DNA from: Bacteroidota bacterium
GTDB taxonomy: Bacteria; Bacteroidota; Bacteroidia; Chitinophagales; Saprospiraceae
Direction of reading: 5' to 3'
Assembly: GCA_020160935.1 (NCBI GenBank)
Contig: JAIUPL010000041.1
Span: 1 to 37,202, forward strand
Length of the DNA: 37,202 bases
Shown here: piece after piece, positions 8,522 through 17,358 of the stretch
How the letters are laid out: each line of letters opens with the position of its first letter
How positions within the stretch are numbered: the stretch's first letter is position 1
Translations under genes and position numbers: made by a program
The notes under the pieces: generated by a model
Database searches by the model: none
Seen by the model: the letters and a program-made list of their open reading frames with translations, nothing else
What the model was told of the DNA's origin: nothing

Positions 8522-10225
8522 CTACAGACGCTTGCTCTTCATCTCCTCCACTGCAAAATCGGCCGCGCGGGCCGTGAGTGCCATATAGGTGATGGAAGGA
8601 TTGACGCAGGAGGAAGAAGTCATACAGGCGCCGTCGGTGACGAACACATTGGGTACCGCGTGCACCTGGTTGTGGGCGTTCAGCACCGATGTTTTGGGAT
8701 CGCGGCCCATGCGGGCGGTCCCCATTTCGTGTACACCTACGCCGATACCACCCATGTGATCGAAGGTGGTGACGTTTTTGAAACCTGCTTTTTCGAGCAT
8801 TTCCGCAGCGTCTTCTTTTATGTAGCGACGCATGTTCATTTCATTGGTTTTGAATTCGCAATCCATCGACAGCGTTGGCAGTCCTGCTTTGTCTTTCAGG
8901 TCGTGGTTGAGCGTCACCTTGTTTTCGTGGTAAGGCAGGCATTCGCCGAAACCGACGAGGGTCATGCCCCAGGCGCCGGGTTTGAACAGGTTGTCCTTGA
9001 AATCGCCGCCAATGCCTTCCGAGTTTACGCCCGTACTCCAGTTGCCCCTGCCGGCGCCGCCCTGGTAGCCATAGCCGCGCAGAAATTCCGGATGGCGCGT
9101 GCGTTCGTCGAGGTTTCGGAAACGCGGAATATAAATGCCATTGGGTCGGCGGCCTTTGTAATACTGATCCTGGAAGCCGTCATAACTACCCATGGCCCCG
9201 AGGCGGTAGTGGTGGTCCATGAGGTTGTGGCCGAGTTCGCCGCTGTCGTTGCCCATTCCATTGGGGAAACGCGCAGAAGTAGAGTTCAACAAAATGGCTG
9301 TAGAACCCAGTGTCGATGCATTCACAAAAATGACGCGGGCAAAAAACTCGGTGGTTTCGTGCGTAACCGTGTCAATGATGCGCACACCTGTTGCCTTGCC
9401 CGTTTTATCGTCGTACATAATGGAATGCACCGCCGAATCGGGGCGAAGGGTAAGATTTCCAGTAGCATCGGCAGCAGGAAGCGTCACGGCATTGCTGCTG
9501 AAATACGCGCCAAAGGGGCAGCCACGCGAGCATCGATTCCGGTACTGGCATTTACCGCGGCCATTGAGCGGTTCGGTCAGGTGCGCTACCCGGCCGATGG
9601 TGAGGTAACGGCCGGCAAATTCCTTTTCTATACGCGCCTTGACGTGTTTTTCTACACAATTCAACTCCATAGGTGGCAGAAAATGCCCGTCGGGCAGGTG
9701 CGAAAGCCCGAGTTTTTCGCCGCTGATACCCACGTATTTTTCAACATAAGAGTACCAAGGTTCGATGTCCTTGTAGCGGATAGGCCAGTCGACACCGATG
9801 CCTTCGCGGGCGTTGGCTTCAAAATCGAGGTCGCTCCAGCGGTAGCATTGTTTGCCCCAAAGCAGGGAACGGCCACCCACCTGATTGCCGCGAATCCAGT
9901 CGAAACGCTTTACCTCGGTGTACGGGTTATCTACATCGTTGTTGTAAAAATGTTTGTTGGTTTCATTGATGAATCCACTTCGCGTTTGCACGTAATATTG
10001 CCGTGTATCTTCATACGACAAGCGTTCGCGGTGTGCAAAATCCCAATGCTCATCGTTCATGGTGGGATAATCAGTCACATGGCGCACCATGCGGCCGCGT
10101 TCCAGCACCAGGGTTTTGAGGCCTTTTTCGCAGAGTTCCTTGGCGGCCCAGCCACCACTGATGCCGGAGCCGATGACAATGGCGTCGTAGGTGTGGTCGG
10201 CGTTGATTTGAGTAATGAAATTCAT
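8522..10225 (-). CDS. GMC family FAD-dependent oxidoreductase
   Basis: 567 residues. The Rossmann dinucleotide-binding motif GSGISGG lies at residues 19-25 (YDAIVIGSGISGG), followed by the Glu of LVLERG that binds the FAD ribose. A Cys cluster (CQYRNRCSRGCPFGAY, about residues 235-250) is seen in gluconate/fructose dehydrogenase-like GMC enzymes. The C-terminal domain ends with HEMGTARMG and CVNPSITYMALTARAA, carrying the catalytic His and Asn of GMC enzymes. With the small subunit downstream it should oxidise a sugar or polyol in the periplasm and pass electrons to a cytochrome or quinone; glucoside 3-dehydrogenases have this arrangement. The exact substrate is not readable from sequence. 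No own signal peptide is visible, as expected for a partner carried by the small subunit. Confidence 0.93.
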   Translation of the reverse strand: MNFITQINADHTYDAIVIGSGISGGWAAKELCEKGLKTLVLERGRMVRHVTDYPTMNDEHWDFAHRERLSYEDTRQYYVQTRSGFINETNKHFYNNDVDNPYTEVKRFDWIRGNQVGGRSLLWGKQCYRWSDLDFEANAREGIGVDWPIRYKDIEPWYSYVEKYVGISGEKLGLSHLPDGHFLPPMELNCVEKHVKARIEKEFAGRYLTIGRVAHLTEPLNGRGKCQYRNRCSRGCPFGAYFSSNAVTLPAADATGNLTLRPDSAVHSIMYDDKTGKATGVRIIDTVTHETTEFFARVIFVNASTLGSTAILLNSTSARFPNGMGNDSGELGHNLMDHHYRLGAMGSYDGFQDQYYKGRRPNGIYIPRFRNLDERTRHPEFLRGYGYQGGAGRGNWSTGVNSEGIGGDFKDNLFKPGAWGMTLVGFGECLPYHENKVTLNHDLKDKAGLPTLSMDCEFKTNEMNMRRYIKEDAAEMLEKAGFKNVTTFDHMGGIGVGVHEMGTARMGRDPKTSVLNAHNQVHAVPNVFVTDGACMTSSSCVNPSITYMALTARAADFAVEEMKSKRL

Positions 10226-10538
10226 AAGGCGTTATTTCGAATACAAGTCTGGTGTTCGTCAAATATGTGGCAATGTCTGAATTATTCGGTATATAAATTT
10301 TAAGAGAGGTGGAAAATAAAAATTTTAGGGAGCAAAAGGGTGTCTCGGCATGGAGTTTCTTGTAAAACCGCAACTTTTTTCTTTTCAACCACGAAGTACA
10401 GGTGTATTCGAATTAAATCCCCCAATCTGGTTAAAGTTTTGTTAGACTTTCAACTTCACCTTGACTCTCCGCCCAAACGCCTGATATTTTTAGGGCATAT
10501 TTTCAAAAACTACTGTTCACCATTTAACTTCACATGCC
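10226..10538. other. Divergent intergenic region, no gene
   Basis: This 313-base stretch separates the GMC gene (minus) from a T9SS cargo gene (plus). It is AT-rich in the middle and must hold two divergent promoters. The only candidate box I see is CATATTTG on the minus strand (plus 10260-10267), a near match to the -7 consensus for the GMC gene. No palindrome or heptamer tract is present. Confidence 0.5.
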
Positions 10539-11540
10539 ATGAAGCAATGCTCCATTCTGCTTTTCTTTTGCTTGTTTATTCCTGCCCTTCGTTCCCAAAC
10601 TTTTCCGTACACACTCACTGTCGACCAGGCCGCATACGCGCCGCTTGAAAATGCAATAGCCCTTACAGACGGCGTGTGGGACGACCCTGATCTGCAAACG
10701 CCGGTTGGATTTAATTTCCAGATGTTCGGCCAAACCATCCCGAGCCTGTACTGGTACGGCGAACTGACGGCCAACCTCGTAGCGGGCGCTCCGACAGCTG
10801 GCGCCACGCCCTTCCTAGTTGCCTACGGCGCTGACCTGATAGACCGCGGGTACGAATCAGGCACCTCGATGTCGCCCATTCGGTACAAAACGGAAGGCGC
10901 GCCGGGCAGTCGCATTTTCAAAATGGAATGGGCCAACGCCGGATTTTATGAAGATGCAACCGGAGAGGCCTTTATCAATTTTCAGGTATGGCTGTATGAA
11001 GGCAGCAACAATGTGGAACTGCGTTTTGGCCCTACCCAAACCAATGGTCAACAGGTTTTCACCGATTTTAGCGGTCCGCTGATCGGGTTCATGGATCAGT
11101 TTTCGTTGCAAGACGGCACTTTCGATAATCTGTTCTACCTCACAGGGTCGCCTGAACATCCGATCATTCAAACAGTCGATCTCAACAATGCCGATACCTT
11201 GTTCAATACCCTGAGCGACACGCCGACAGATGGCACTGTTTATCGCTTCAGCACCGGCATCGTTGGCACGGAAAATCCGACCGCCGTAGCGCAACAGGCC
11301 CGTGTATTTCCTACGCTTGCCAAAGACGCCGTATCCATCGAACTGGCCGATGAACTGCTTGCCGACAACACCGAAGTTCGCTACCGCGTCGTCGATCAGT
11401 GGGGCAAAAACCTGCGCACAGGTCAGGTAACGGATGTGCTCACCCGTGTGGATATGTCCACATTACCAGCAGGCGCTTATTATGTCAATCTTTTTTCGCC
11501 GGATCAGGTGGTGGCGACTGTGAAGGTTTGGAAAGAGTGA
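10539..11540 (+). CDS. Secreted protein with T9SS type A sorting domain
   Basis: 333 residues. Signal peptide at 1-19 (ILLFFCLFIPALRSQ, cleavage after RSQ). The mature part, about residues 20-245, is beta-rich with many aromatic and Gly residues (VWDDPDLQTP, GFNFQMFG, WLYEGSNNVELRFG), compatible with a beta-sandwich. From about residue 250 comes a typical type IX C-terminal domain: VFPTLAKDAVSIEL, a central VDQWGKNLRTG block, LPAGAYYVNL and terminal VATVKVWKE. The protein is therefore exported by Sec and then across the outer membrane by the Por/T9SS machinery. Function of the passenger unknown. The stop codon is followed within about 20 bases by the AAGGGGC heptamer hairpin. Confidence 0.85.
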   Translation: MKQCSILLFFCLFIPALRSQTFPYTLTVDQAAYAPLENAIALTDGVWDDPDLQTPVGFNFQMFGQTIPSLYWYGELTANLVAGAPTAGATPFLVAYGADLIDRGYESGTSMSPIRYKTEGAPGSRIFKMEWANAGFYEDATGEAFINFQVWLYEGSNNVELRFGPTQTNGQQVFTDFSGPLIGFMDQFSLQDGTFDNLFYLTGSPEHPIIQTVDLNNADTLFNTLSDTPTDGTVYRFSTGIVGTENPTAVAQQARVFPTLAKDAVSIELADELLADNTEVRYRVVDQWGKNLRTGQVTDVLTRVDMSTLPAGAYYVNLFSPDQVVATVKVWKE

Positions 11541-11552
11541 GGTTTTGAGGGG

Positions 11553-11808
11553 TGAAATTTCAAGGGGCAAAAGGCAAGGGGCAAATTTCAAGGGGCAAGG
11601 GGCAAAAGGCAAAAGGCAAAATTTAAAAACTCAAAGGCTCCTTTGTCTAATTTTGGCTTCATTATCATTCCTGACCCTTGCCTTTTGCCCCTTGAAATTT
11701 GCCTCTTGCCCCTTGCCTTTTGAAATTTGCCCCTTGCCTCTTGCCTCTTGCCCCTTGCCCCTTGCCTTTTGAAATTTGCCCTTTGAAATTTGCTTTTTGA
11801 AATTTTTT
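11553..11808. repeat. AAGGGGC/AAAAGGC heptamer hairpin
   Basis: Left arm from 11562: AAGGGGC, AAAAGGC, AAGGGGC, AAATTTC, AAGGGGC and so on, in exact 7-base register. Right arm from about 11670 to 11808: some 19 words such as CCCTTGC, CTTTTGA and AATTTGC, the complements, again in 7-base register. The right arm is about twice as long as the left. The structure fills nearly the whole 274-base gap between two plus-strand genes. Confidence 0.9.
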
Positions 11809-11814
11809 TGAAAA

Positions 11815-13254
11815 ATGAAAACACGCCTGCTCGCCCTCGCCTTTTGCATTGCCCTGAAACTACCCGCCCAGCCGGCCGAAATTTCCATCCAACTGGACGG
11901 ATACAACGCTTTGGTTCACAAGAATTTTATCGAGATTGATCTGTCGGATGTGAATTTCCCCAAAAAAACACAATTGCAATTGCTTGAAAACGGAACGGTG
12001 ATCGCCAACCCTGTGATTGACCAAAACAGGGAAATCATGGTCACATATGACGATCGGGAAATACCACTCCTCCTTGCTCCGGGCGATCACGTGAAGTTGC
12101 AAATCAATACGGACAGCCTGCTCGTCCGAAATACGACGGAGGCGAAAGTCACAGGCGCATTTCAGGTTTCCAATACATTGATTTTAAAACATTTACAAAC
12201 AATGGAGGGTTGGTTTTTCGAGGCATCCAACGCATTTGCGGTCGATAAAACCATGCCTGAGGAGGACTATTTAGCGCTGCGTTGGGGCGAAATGCAGACA
12301 CAATTGAGGCGGCTGGACACTTTGGTGCGCAAGGAGCAGATCAGCGACCCTATTTTTATGACCTGGGCTTCTTCATGGGTTCGATATGAGGCAGCGCATG
12401 ACCTGTGTGTTTTCCCTTTTCTGGGCAAAAGAAACAACAAGGCCTCTGAAACGGATGCCTATTTTCATTTTGTCGGCACGATGGAACCTGCCAATGCTAT
12501 GGTAGCCACATTTCGCTCCTTTACGGATTATGTTCGCGTACTTGCGGGTGATTTCCAGATTATTGGCGGTATTTCGGACAAATATGCCGAACAACGACAA
12601 ACGCTGCGGGCATCCGGGCAATCCAGTTTCCCAATCATTTTTCAAATTGTTTCCCGCCTGCCACCCGGCGCCCAGCGGGAATCCGCCATGATTTATATAT
12701 TTCAGAATACGCCCAAAATTCCGCCCGCCTATCAGGACAGCCTGGTGGGGTATGTGTCGGCTGCCCAACTGAACGAACTGAATCGCCCGACCATCGTCCA
12801 GTCTGCCACACTGCTGCAATTGCTGCAAGCATTTGGCTTGAATGAACAGGAAAAACAGGAATTGCAGCAACTCTACGCCGATACGCAGGGGAAAGTGGTG
12901 TACCACGATTTCTGGTTTTTCGGCTGCGCGCCCTGCATGGCAGAAATGCCATATTACAACCAACTCATGGATGCCGCCGGCGACAGCACGCAGTTTATTT
13001 TTCTGGCAGCCCACACCCAAAAAGATGACTTTCAACGTGTTATTCAAAAGTATCAATTGAAAGGCAGGCACCATTTGTTGTCGAAAAACCAACTGGCGTT
13101 TTATGAGCGCTATTTCAACATAAAAGGGTTTCCGCACCACCAGTTGCTGAACACCAAAGGTGTAGTGGTAGATCGAAGGATATCGCCTTTCTCCGGCGCC
13201 GACCTCGACCAGATATTGAAATTGCTGGAAACGGTACACACAGAAGAGCATTAG
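11815..13254 (+). CDS. Thioredoxin-like (TlpA/ResA-type) periplasmic protein
   Basis: 479 residues with a signal peptide at 1-19 (LLALAFCIALKLPAQ). The first 350 residues are a variable N-terminal domain seen in many Bacteroidota TlpA-like proteins. The C-terminal 120 residues are a thioredoxin fold: VVYHDFWFFGCAPCMAEMP, with the redox pair Cys371-Ala-Pro-Cys374, and a cis-proline motif GFPHHQLL further on. Family members reduce disulphides in the periplasm, for example in apocytochrome c before haem attachment. That fits the c-type haem motif proteins encoded just downstream, but the link is inference. The start codon follows the heptamer hairpin by only six bases. Confidence 0.85.
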   Translation: MKTRLLALAFCIALKLPAQPAEISIQLDGYNALVHKNFIEIDLSDVNFPKKTQLQLLENGTVIANPVIDQNREIMVTYDDREIPLLLAPGDHVKLQINTDSLLVRNTTEAKVTGAFQVSNTLILKHLQTMEGWFFEASNAFAVDKTMPEEDYLALRWGEMQTQLRRLDTLVRKEQISDPIFMTWASSWVRYEAAHDLCVFPFLGKRNNKASETDAYFHFVGTMEPANAMVATFRSFTDYVRVLAGDFQIIGGISDKYAEQRQTLRASGQSSFPIIFQIVSRLPPGAQRESAMIYIFQNTPKIPPAYQDSLVGYVSAAQLNELNRPTIVQSATLLQLLQAFGLNEQEKQELQQLYADTQGKVVYHDFWFFGCAPCMAEMPYYNQLMDAAGDSTQFIFLAAHTQKDDFQRVIQKYQLKGRHHLLSKNQLAFYERYFNIKGFPHHQLLNTKGVVVDRRISPFSGADLDQILKLLETVHTEEH

Positions 13255-13400
13255 TCAGCCAGTTTTGTTTTTAAAATAATCACTTACTTTTTTATCAAGC
13301 CGCCCCGTATTCACTGCATTTCCATACGCGCATCCAAATATAATTGTGATATTTGTCGGCACGAAACAGGAAGCACTTCCCTGTCAGAAACGGCCATGTG

Positions 13401-15719
13401 ATGCGCACAATCAGGTTTTTTGCCTTTTTTCTGGTACTTTTTCTTGCCTTTCAAGTATGGCAGGCCTGCCGCAGCGTCGGTGGCGAGGATGCCTTGCCCG
13501 CTACGGTAACGTACAATTTTCACGTCCGCCCGATCCTGTCCGACAAATGCTTCAAATGCCACGGGCCGGATCAAAAGCAATTGAAAGCGGGCCTGCGGCT
13601 CGACCAGCCTGAAAGCGCCTACGCTCCGTTAAAAGAAACGAAAGGCGCTTTCGCCATTGTGCCGGGCAAGCCAGAAGCCTCGGAAGTGATGAAACGCATC
13701 CGCTCTACCGACAGCACCTACAGGATGCCAACGCCCGATTCGCACCTGGGCGCATTGACAGATCAGGAAATCCGCATCATTGAAAAATGGATTGCACAGG
13801 GCGCCCGATATGAAAAGCATTGGGCTTTTGTAGCGCCCGTAAAAAGTGAATTGCCGAAAGCGAGCGACCCGGGCTGGGTAAAAAACGAGATCGATTATTT
13901 TACCCTGGAAAAAATGGCCGATAAAGGGCTGCAACACAACCCCGAAGCAGCCCCGGAGTACCTGCTCAAACGCATTTTCCTCGACCTCACCGGCCTGCTG
14001 CCCACCGAGGCCGACATGGATGCTTTTGCTGCAGATCATTCGCCCGAGGCCTATGAAAAAACCATCGACCGCTTGCTTGCCACACCCCAGTACGGCGAAA
14101 AAATGACCTTGCACTGGCTGGATGTGTCGCGGTATTCGGACAGTTACGGGTATCAGGACGATAACATTCGCTCTCAATGGCCCTACCGCGACTGGCTCAT
14201 TCATGCCTTCAACAACAACCTGGCTTACGACCAGTTTCTGACCTGGCAACTGGCCGGCGATATGCTACCTCAGGCTGGCAAGGAACAAATTTTAGCCACG
14301 GCTTTCCTGCGCAACCACAAATACACCGAAGAAGGCGGCGTCATTCCGGAGGAATACCGCGTGGAATACATCGTCGACAAGGTAAAAACATACACCCGTG
14401 GCTTGCTGGCACTGACCGCCGAATGCGCGCAATGCCACGACCACAAGTACGACCCCATTTCCCAAAAGGACTACTATCAATTGTTCGGCTTTTTCAACAC
14501 CTCCAAAGAGGAAGGTTTCGAAGGCTCGGTCACGGCTTCCAAACCCGCCAAAAAACCTGCGCTGGTGCTCTCGCGTGCTGAAATCGATAGCATTTACACC
14601 TTCATACACAAACGCGATACGGGCAGCGTGATGGTGTCGGTGATGCACGAACAGGATACGCCGCGTATCACCCGCGTCCTTCAGCGCGGCGCATACGACA
14701 AACCGGGCGATACCGTGCGTGCATCGGCGTTTGAGTCGATTCTTGCTTTCGATACGCTGGTGTACCCGCGCAACCGGCTCGGGCTGGCGCAGTGGACTGT
14801 CTCCAGGCAAAATCCGCTCACAGCACGTGTGTTTGTCAATCAGATGTGGCAAGAGTTTTTCGGAACCGGCCTCGTCAAAACCACCGGCGACTTCGGTATG
14901 CAAGGCAATTTGCCCACGCATCCGGCGCTGCTCGACTGGCTGGCCGTCGATTTTATGGAACACAACTGGGATATAAAACGCCTGGTAAAACAAATCCTGA
15001 TGTCGGCTACTTACCGCCAGTCTGCCGAAATCACAGAACAGCACCTTGCGGTTGATCCCGACAATCGTTTCCTCGCACGCGCGCCGCGCATCCGCCTGAA
15101 AGCGGAATTTGTGCGCGATCTGGTGCTGGCCACCAGTGGACTGCTCACCCGCGACATTGGCGGGCCCAGCGTGAAACCCTACCAGCCAGCCGGTTTGTGG
15201 GAAAGCGCGACTTCCGGGCGGGGTGAATTGCGTATGTACGAGCCTGATACCGGCGCTGCGCTGTATCGGCGCGGCATCTACACCTTTATCAAACTGACCT
15301 CGCCACCGCCTTCCATGGCTATTTTCGACGCCAGTAACCGCGACCAATGCGAGGTAAAACGCCTGAATACCAATACACCCCTCCAGGCCTTTGTGATGAT
15401 GAATGACCCAACGGTGCTCGAAGCCGCCCGTGTGCTGGCCCAGCGCCTGGTGGCACAACAACGTCCGGCAGAGGAAGCCATCGCCTGGGCTTTTCGTACC
15501 ATCATTTGCCGCCAACCTACTTCCAAAGAGATAGACATCCTGAAAACCTATTATGCCGAACAACTGCAACTGTTCCACGATCGCAAATTAAACGCCTCGA
15601 AAACGCTGGCCGTGGGCGAATCACCGGTAAGAAAAGACCTCGACCCCGATCAATCAGCCGCCCTGATGAAAGTAGTGGAGGTGGTTTATAATATGGAAGA
15701 AGCGATTGTTAGAGGATGA
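13401..15719 (+). CDS. PSCyt1-PSD1 (DUF1549/DUF1553) cytochrome-type protein
   Basis: 772 residues. The N-terminus is hydrophobic (FFAFFLVLFLAFQVWQAC), with Cys23 as possible lipidation site. Then comes a planctomycete-type cytochrome c domain with CFKCHGPDQ (haem motif CxxCH at 50-54), followed by DUF1549, which has its own CxxCH in TAECAQCHDHKYDP, and DUF1553 near the C-terminus (RLNTNTPLQAFVMMNDPTVLEAAR). These proteins are common in Planctomycetes and Bacteroidota, nearly always next to a DUF1501 gene as here, and are thought to act in envelope carbohydrate degradation; their enzymatic activity is unproven. The start at 13401 was chosen because it begins directly with the signal sequence; an in-frame ATG at 13353 would put 16 charged residues in front. 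Confidence 0.9.
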   Translation: MRTIRFFAFFLVLFLAFQVWQACRSVGGEDALPATVTYNFHVRPILSDKCFKCHGPDQKQLKAGLRLDQPESAYAPLKETKGAFAIVPGKPEASEVMKRIRSTDSTYRMPTPDSHLGALTDQEIRIIEKWIAQGARYEKHWAFVAPVKSELPKASDPGWVKNEIDYFTLEKMADKGLQHNPEAAPEYLLKRIFLDLTGLLPTEADMDAFAADHSPEAYEKTIDRLLATPQYGEKMTLHWLDVSRYSDSYGYQDDNIRSQWPYRDWLIHAFNNNLAYDQFLTWQLAGDMLPQAGKEQILATAFLRNHKYTEEGGVIPEEYRVEYIVDKVKTYTRGLLALTAECAQCHDHKYDPISQKDYYQLFGFFNTSKEEGFEGSVTASKPAKKPALVLSRAEIDSIYTFIHKRDTGSVMVSVMHEQDTPRITRVLQRGAYDKPGDTVRASAFESILAFDTLVYPRNRLGLAQWTVSRQNPLTARVFVNQMWQEFFGTGLVKTTGDFGMQGNLPTHPALLDWLAVDFMEHNWDIKRLVKQILMSATYRQSAEITEQHLAVDPDNRFLARAPRIRLKAEFVRDLVLATSGLLTRDIGGPSVKPYQPAGLWESATSGRGELRMYEPDTGAALYRRGIYTFIKLTSPPPSMAIFDASNRDQCEVKRLNTNTPLQAFVMMNDPTVLEAARVLAQRLVAQQRPAEEAIAWAFRTIICRQPTSKEIDILKTYYAEQLQLFHDRKLNASKTLAVGESPVRKDLDPDQSAALMKVVEVVYNMEEAIVRG

Positions 15720-15723
15720 GGGA

Positions 15724-15772
15724 GTGAGTAGTGAGTAGTGAATAGTGAGTAGTGAGTAGTGAGTAGTGAGAA
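15724..15772. repeat. Single-arm GTGAGTA heptamer tract
   Basis: Seven 7-mers in register from 15724: GTGAGTA twice, GTGAATA, GTGAGTA three times, GTGAGAA. It starts four bases after the PSD1 stop codon. No complementary arm follows, unlike the rpsI-rpsB hairpin that uses the same word. Confidence 0.85.
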
Positions 15773-15800
15773 AATAGCCACTCATTACCACCACGGAGGA

Positions 15801-15843
15801 GCCCTGAAAGGGCGTTTTCAATAGCATAGGGCAACGCCCTATG
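15801..15843. repeat. Pair of small GGGC hairpins before the DUF1501 gene
   Basis: GCCCT/AGGGC (15801-15813) and CATAGGGC-AAC-GCCCTATG (15825-15843, perfect 8-bp stem, AAC loop) lie side by side. The core resembles dispersed intergenic palindromes of environmental bacteria. No T-run follows. Confidence 0.6.
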
Positions 15844-15897
15844 TGTTCGATGAGTACGACATTTTCGACGTGTCCGATATATAAAAACCAACACACC

Positions 15898-17343
15898 ATG
15901 GAAAAAGAATTGCTGGAGCAGGGTTTAAACCTCAACCGCCGCAAATTTCTGTCGCAACTGAGCATCGGCCTGGGCAGCGTAGCCCTGGGCTCTTTGCTCG
16001 TGCCCGACCTTTTTTCCGAATACGGCGCAGAAGGGCTGCTGGCGGGTGTGCCGCATTTTGCGCCAAAAGCCAAACGGGTGATTTATCTGTTCCAGAACGG
16101 CGCGCCTTCGCAACTGGATTTGTTCGATTACAAACCAAAACTGCGTGAAATGCACGGCAAGGATTTGCCCGAATCGGTACGCAACGGACAGCGCCTGACG
16201 GGCATGACCTCCAACCAGAAATCCTTCCCGCTGGCAGGTTCGAAATTTGCCTTCCAACAATACGGACAAACAGGCGCCTGGGTCAGCGAACTCATGCCCT
16301 ACACCTCCAAAGTGGTCGATGACCTGTGCTTTGTCCGCACCATGTACACCGAAGCCATCAACCACGATCCGGCCCTGACATTTTTCCAGACCGGCGCGCA
16401 AGTGGGCAACCGGCCCAGCATGGGCGCCTGGCTGAGTTATGGCCTGGGCAGCGAAAACAAAAACCTGCCGGCCTTCTGCGTCCTGCTTTCCAAAGGTAAA
16501 GGCAATAGCCAGGGCGTGTACTCCAAACTCTGGAGCAACGGCTTCCTCGATTCCATCCACCAGGGCGTACAATTCAGCAACAGCGAGCACCCGGTGCTGT
16601 ACCTCCAAAACCCGGAAGCCATCGACCAGGCCGATCGCCGTCGCATGATCGACCGCGTGGCCAGCCTCAATGAAGAAGGTTTCAAAACCTTCGGCGACCC
16701 GGAAATCAAAACCAAAATTCAGCAGTACGAAATGGCGTACCGCATGCAAACAGCCATTCCCGAAGTGACCGACCTGAGCAAAGAGCCGGAAAGTATTGTG
16801 AAATTGTACGGCCCCGAATGCCTCATTCCCGGCACTTACGCCGCCAATTGCCTGCTGGCGCGCAAACTCTCCGAAAATGGCGTACGCTTCGTGCAACTTT
16901 ATCACCAGGGCTGGGATGCGCACGACAACCTGCCCAGTCAAATTACCGGCCAGTGCAAGGACACCGATCAGGCATCGGCAGCGCTCATTACCGACCTGAA
17001 ACAACGCGGATTGCTCGATGAAACACTTGTGATCTGGGGCGGCGAATTCGGCCGCACCAATTATTGCCAGGGCAACCTCACGGCCGACAACTATGGCCGC
17101 GACCACCACCCACGCTGCTTTACGATCTGGATGGCCGGCGGCGGCATCAAACCCGGCCTGTACGGTGAAACGGATGAATTTGGTTACAATATCCAGTCAG
17201 ACCCGGTACATGTGCACGATTTTCATGCCACCGCCCTGCACCTGCTGGGCCTCGACCACGAAAAACTGGTGTACAAACACCTCGGCCGCCGCTACCGCCT
17301 CACCGATGTGAGCGGGAAAGTCGTGCCAGGAATTATTGCATAA
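15898..17343 (+). CDS. DUF1501 family Tat-exported protein
   Basis: 481 residues. The N-terminus carries a twin-arginine type signal: LNRRKFLSQLSIGLGSVALG, residues about 11-30. The body matches DUF1501 (PF07394), a family related to alkaline phosphatase/sulfatase-like enzymes: YLFQNGAPSQLDLFDYKP near the start, GGEFGRT in the middle and GRDHHPRCFTIWMAGGGIKPG near residue 400. The His/Asp residues of these motifs correspond to the metal site of the superfamily. Partner of the upstream PSD1 protein; such pairs are widespread but biochemically undefined. The start at 15898 is preferred over 15841 because the upstream codons overlap the small hairpin. The next gene follows after 15 bases. Confidence 0.9.
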   Translation: MEKELLEQGLNLNRRKFLSQLSIGLGSVALGSLLVPDLFSEYGAEGLLAGVPHFAPKAKRVIYLFQNGAPSQLDLFDYKPKLREMHGKDLPESVRNGQRLTGMTSNQKSFPLAGSKFAFQQYGQTGAWVSELMPYTSKVVDDLCFVRTMYTEAINHDPALTFFQTGAQVGNRPSMGAWLSYGLGSENKNLPAFCVLLSKGKGNSQGVYSKLWSNGFLDSIHQGVQFSNSEHPVLYLQNPEAIDQADRRRMIDRVASLNEEGFKTFGDPEIKTKIQQYEMAYRMQTAIPEVTDLSKEPESIVKLYGPECLIPGTYAANCLLARKLSENGVRFVQLYHQGWDAHDNLPSQITGQCKDTDQASAALITDLKQRGLLDETLVIWGGEFGRTNYCQGNLTADNYGRDHHPRCFTIWMAGGGIKPGLYGETDEFGYNIQSDPVHVHDFHATALHLLGLDHEKLVYKHLGRRYRLTDVSGKVVPGIIA

Positions 17344-17358
17344 CGCAAAAATGCTATC

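Noticed and set aside
8660-10303. Long plus-strand open frame (about 547 codons) opposite the GMC gene
   Set aside because: It is a mirror of the GMC coding sequence caused by its codon bias; the product lacks any domain while the minus-strand frame has complete FAD and catalytic motifs.
11545-11772. Short open frame within the AAGGGGC repeat
   Set aside because: It only translates the low-complexity heptamers.
14292-15578. Long minus-strand open frame opposite the PSD1 gene
   Set aside because: Shadow of the PSD1 gene; no recognisable motifs, whereas the plus-strand frame carries CxxCH and DUF1549/1553 blocks.
15925-17109. Long minus-strand open frame opposite the DUF1501 gene
   Set aside because: Shadow frame of the same kind as those opposite the GMC and PSD1 genes.
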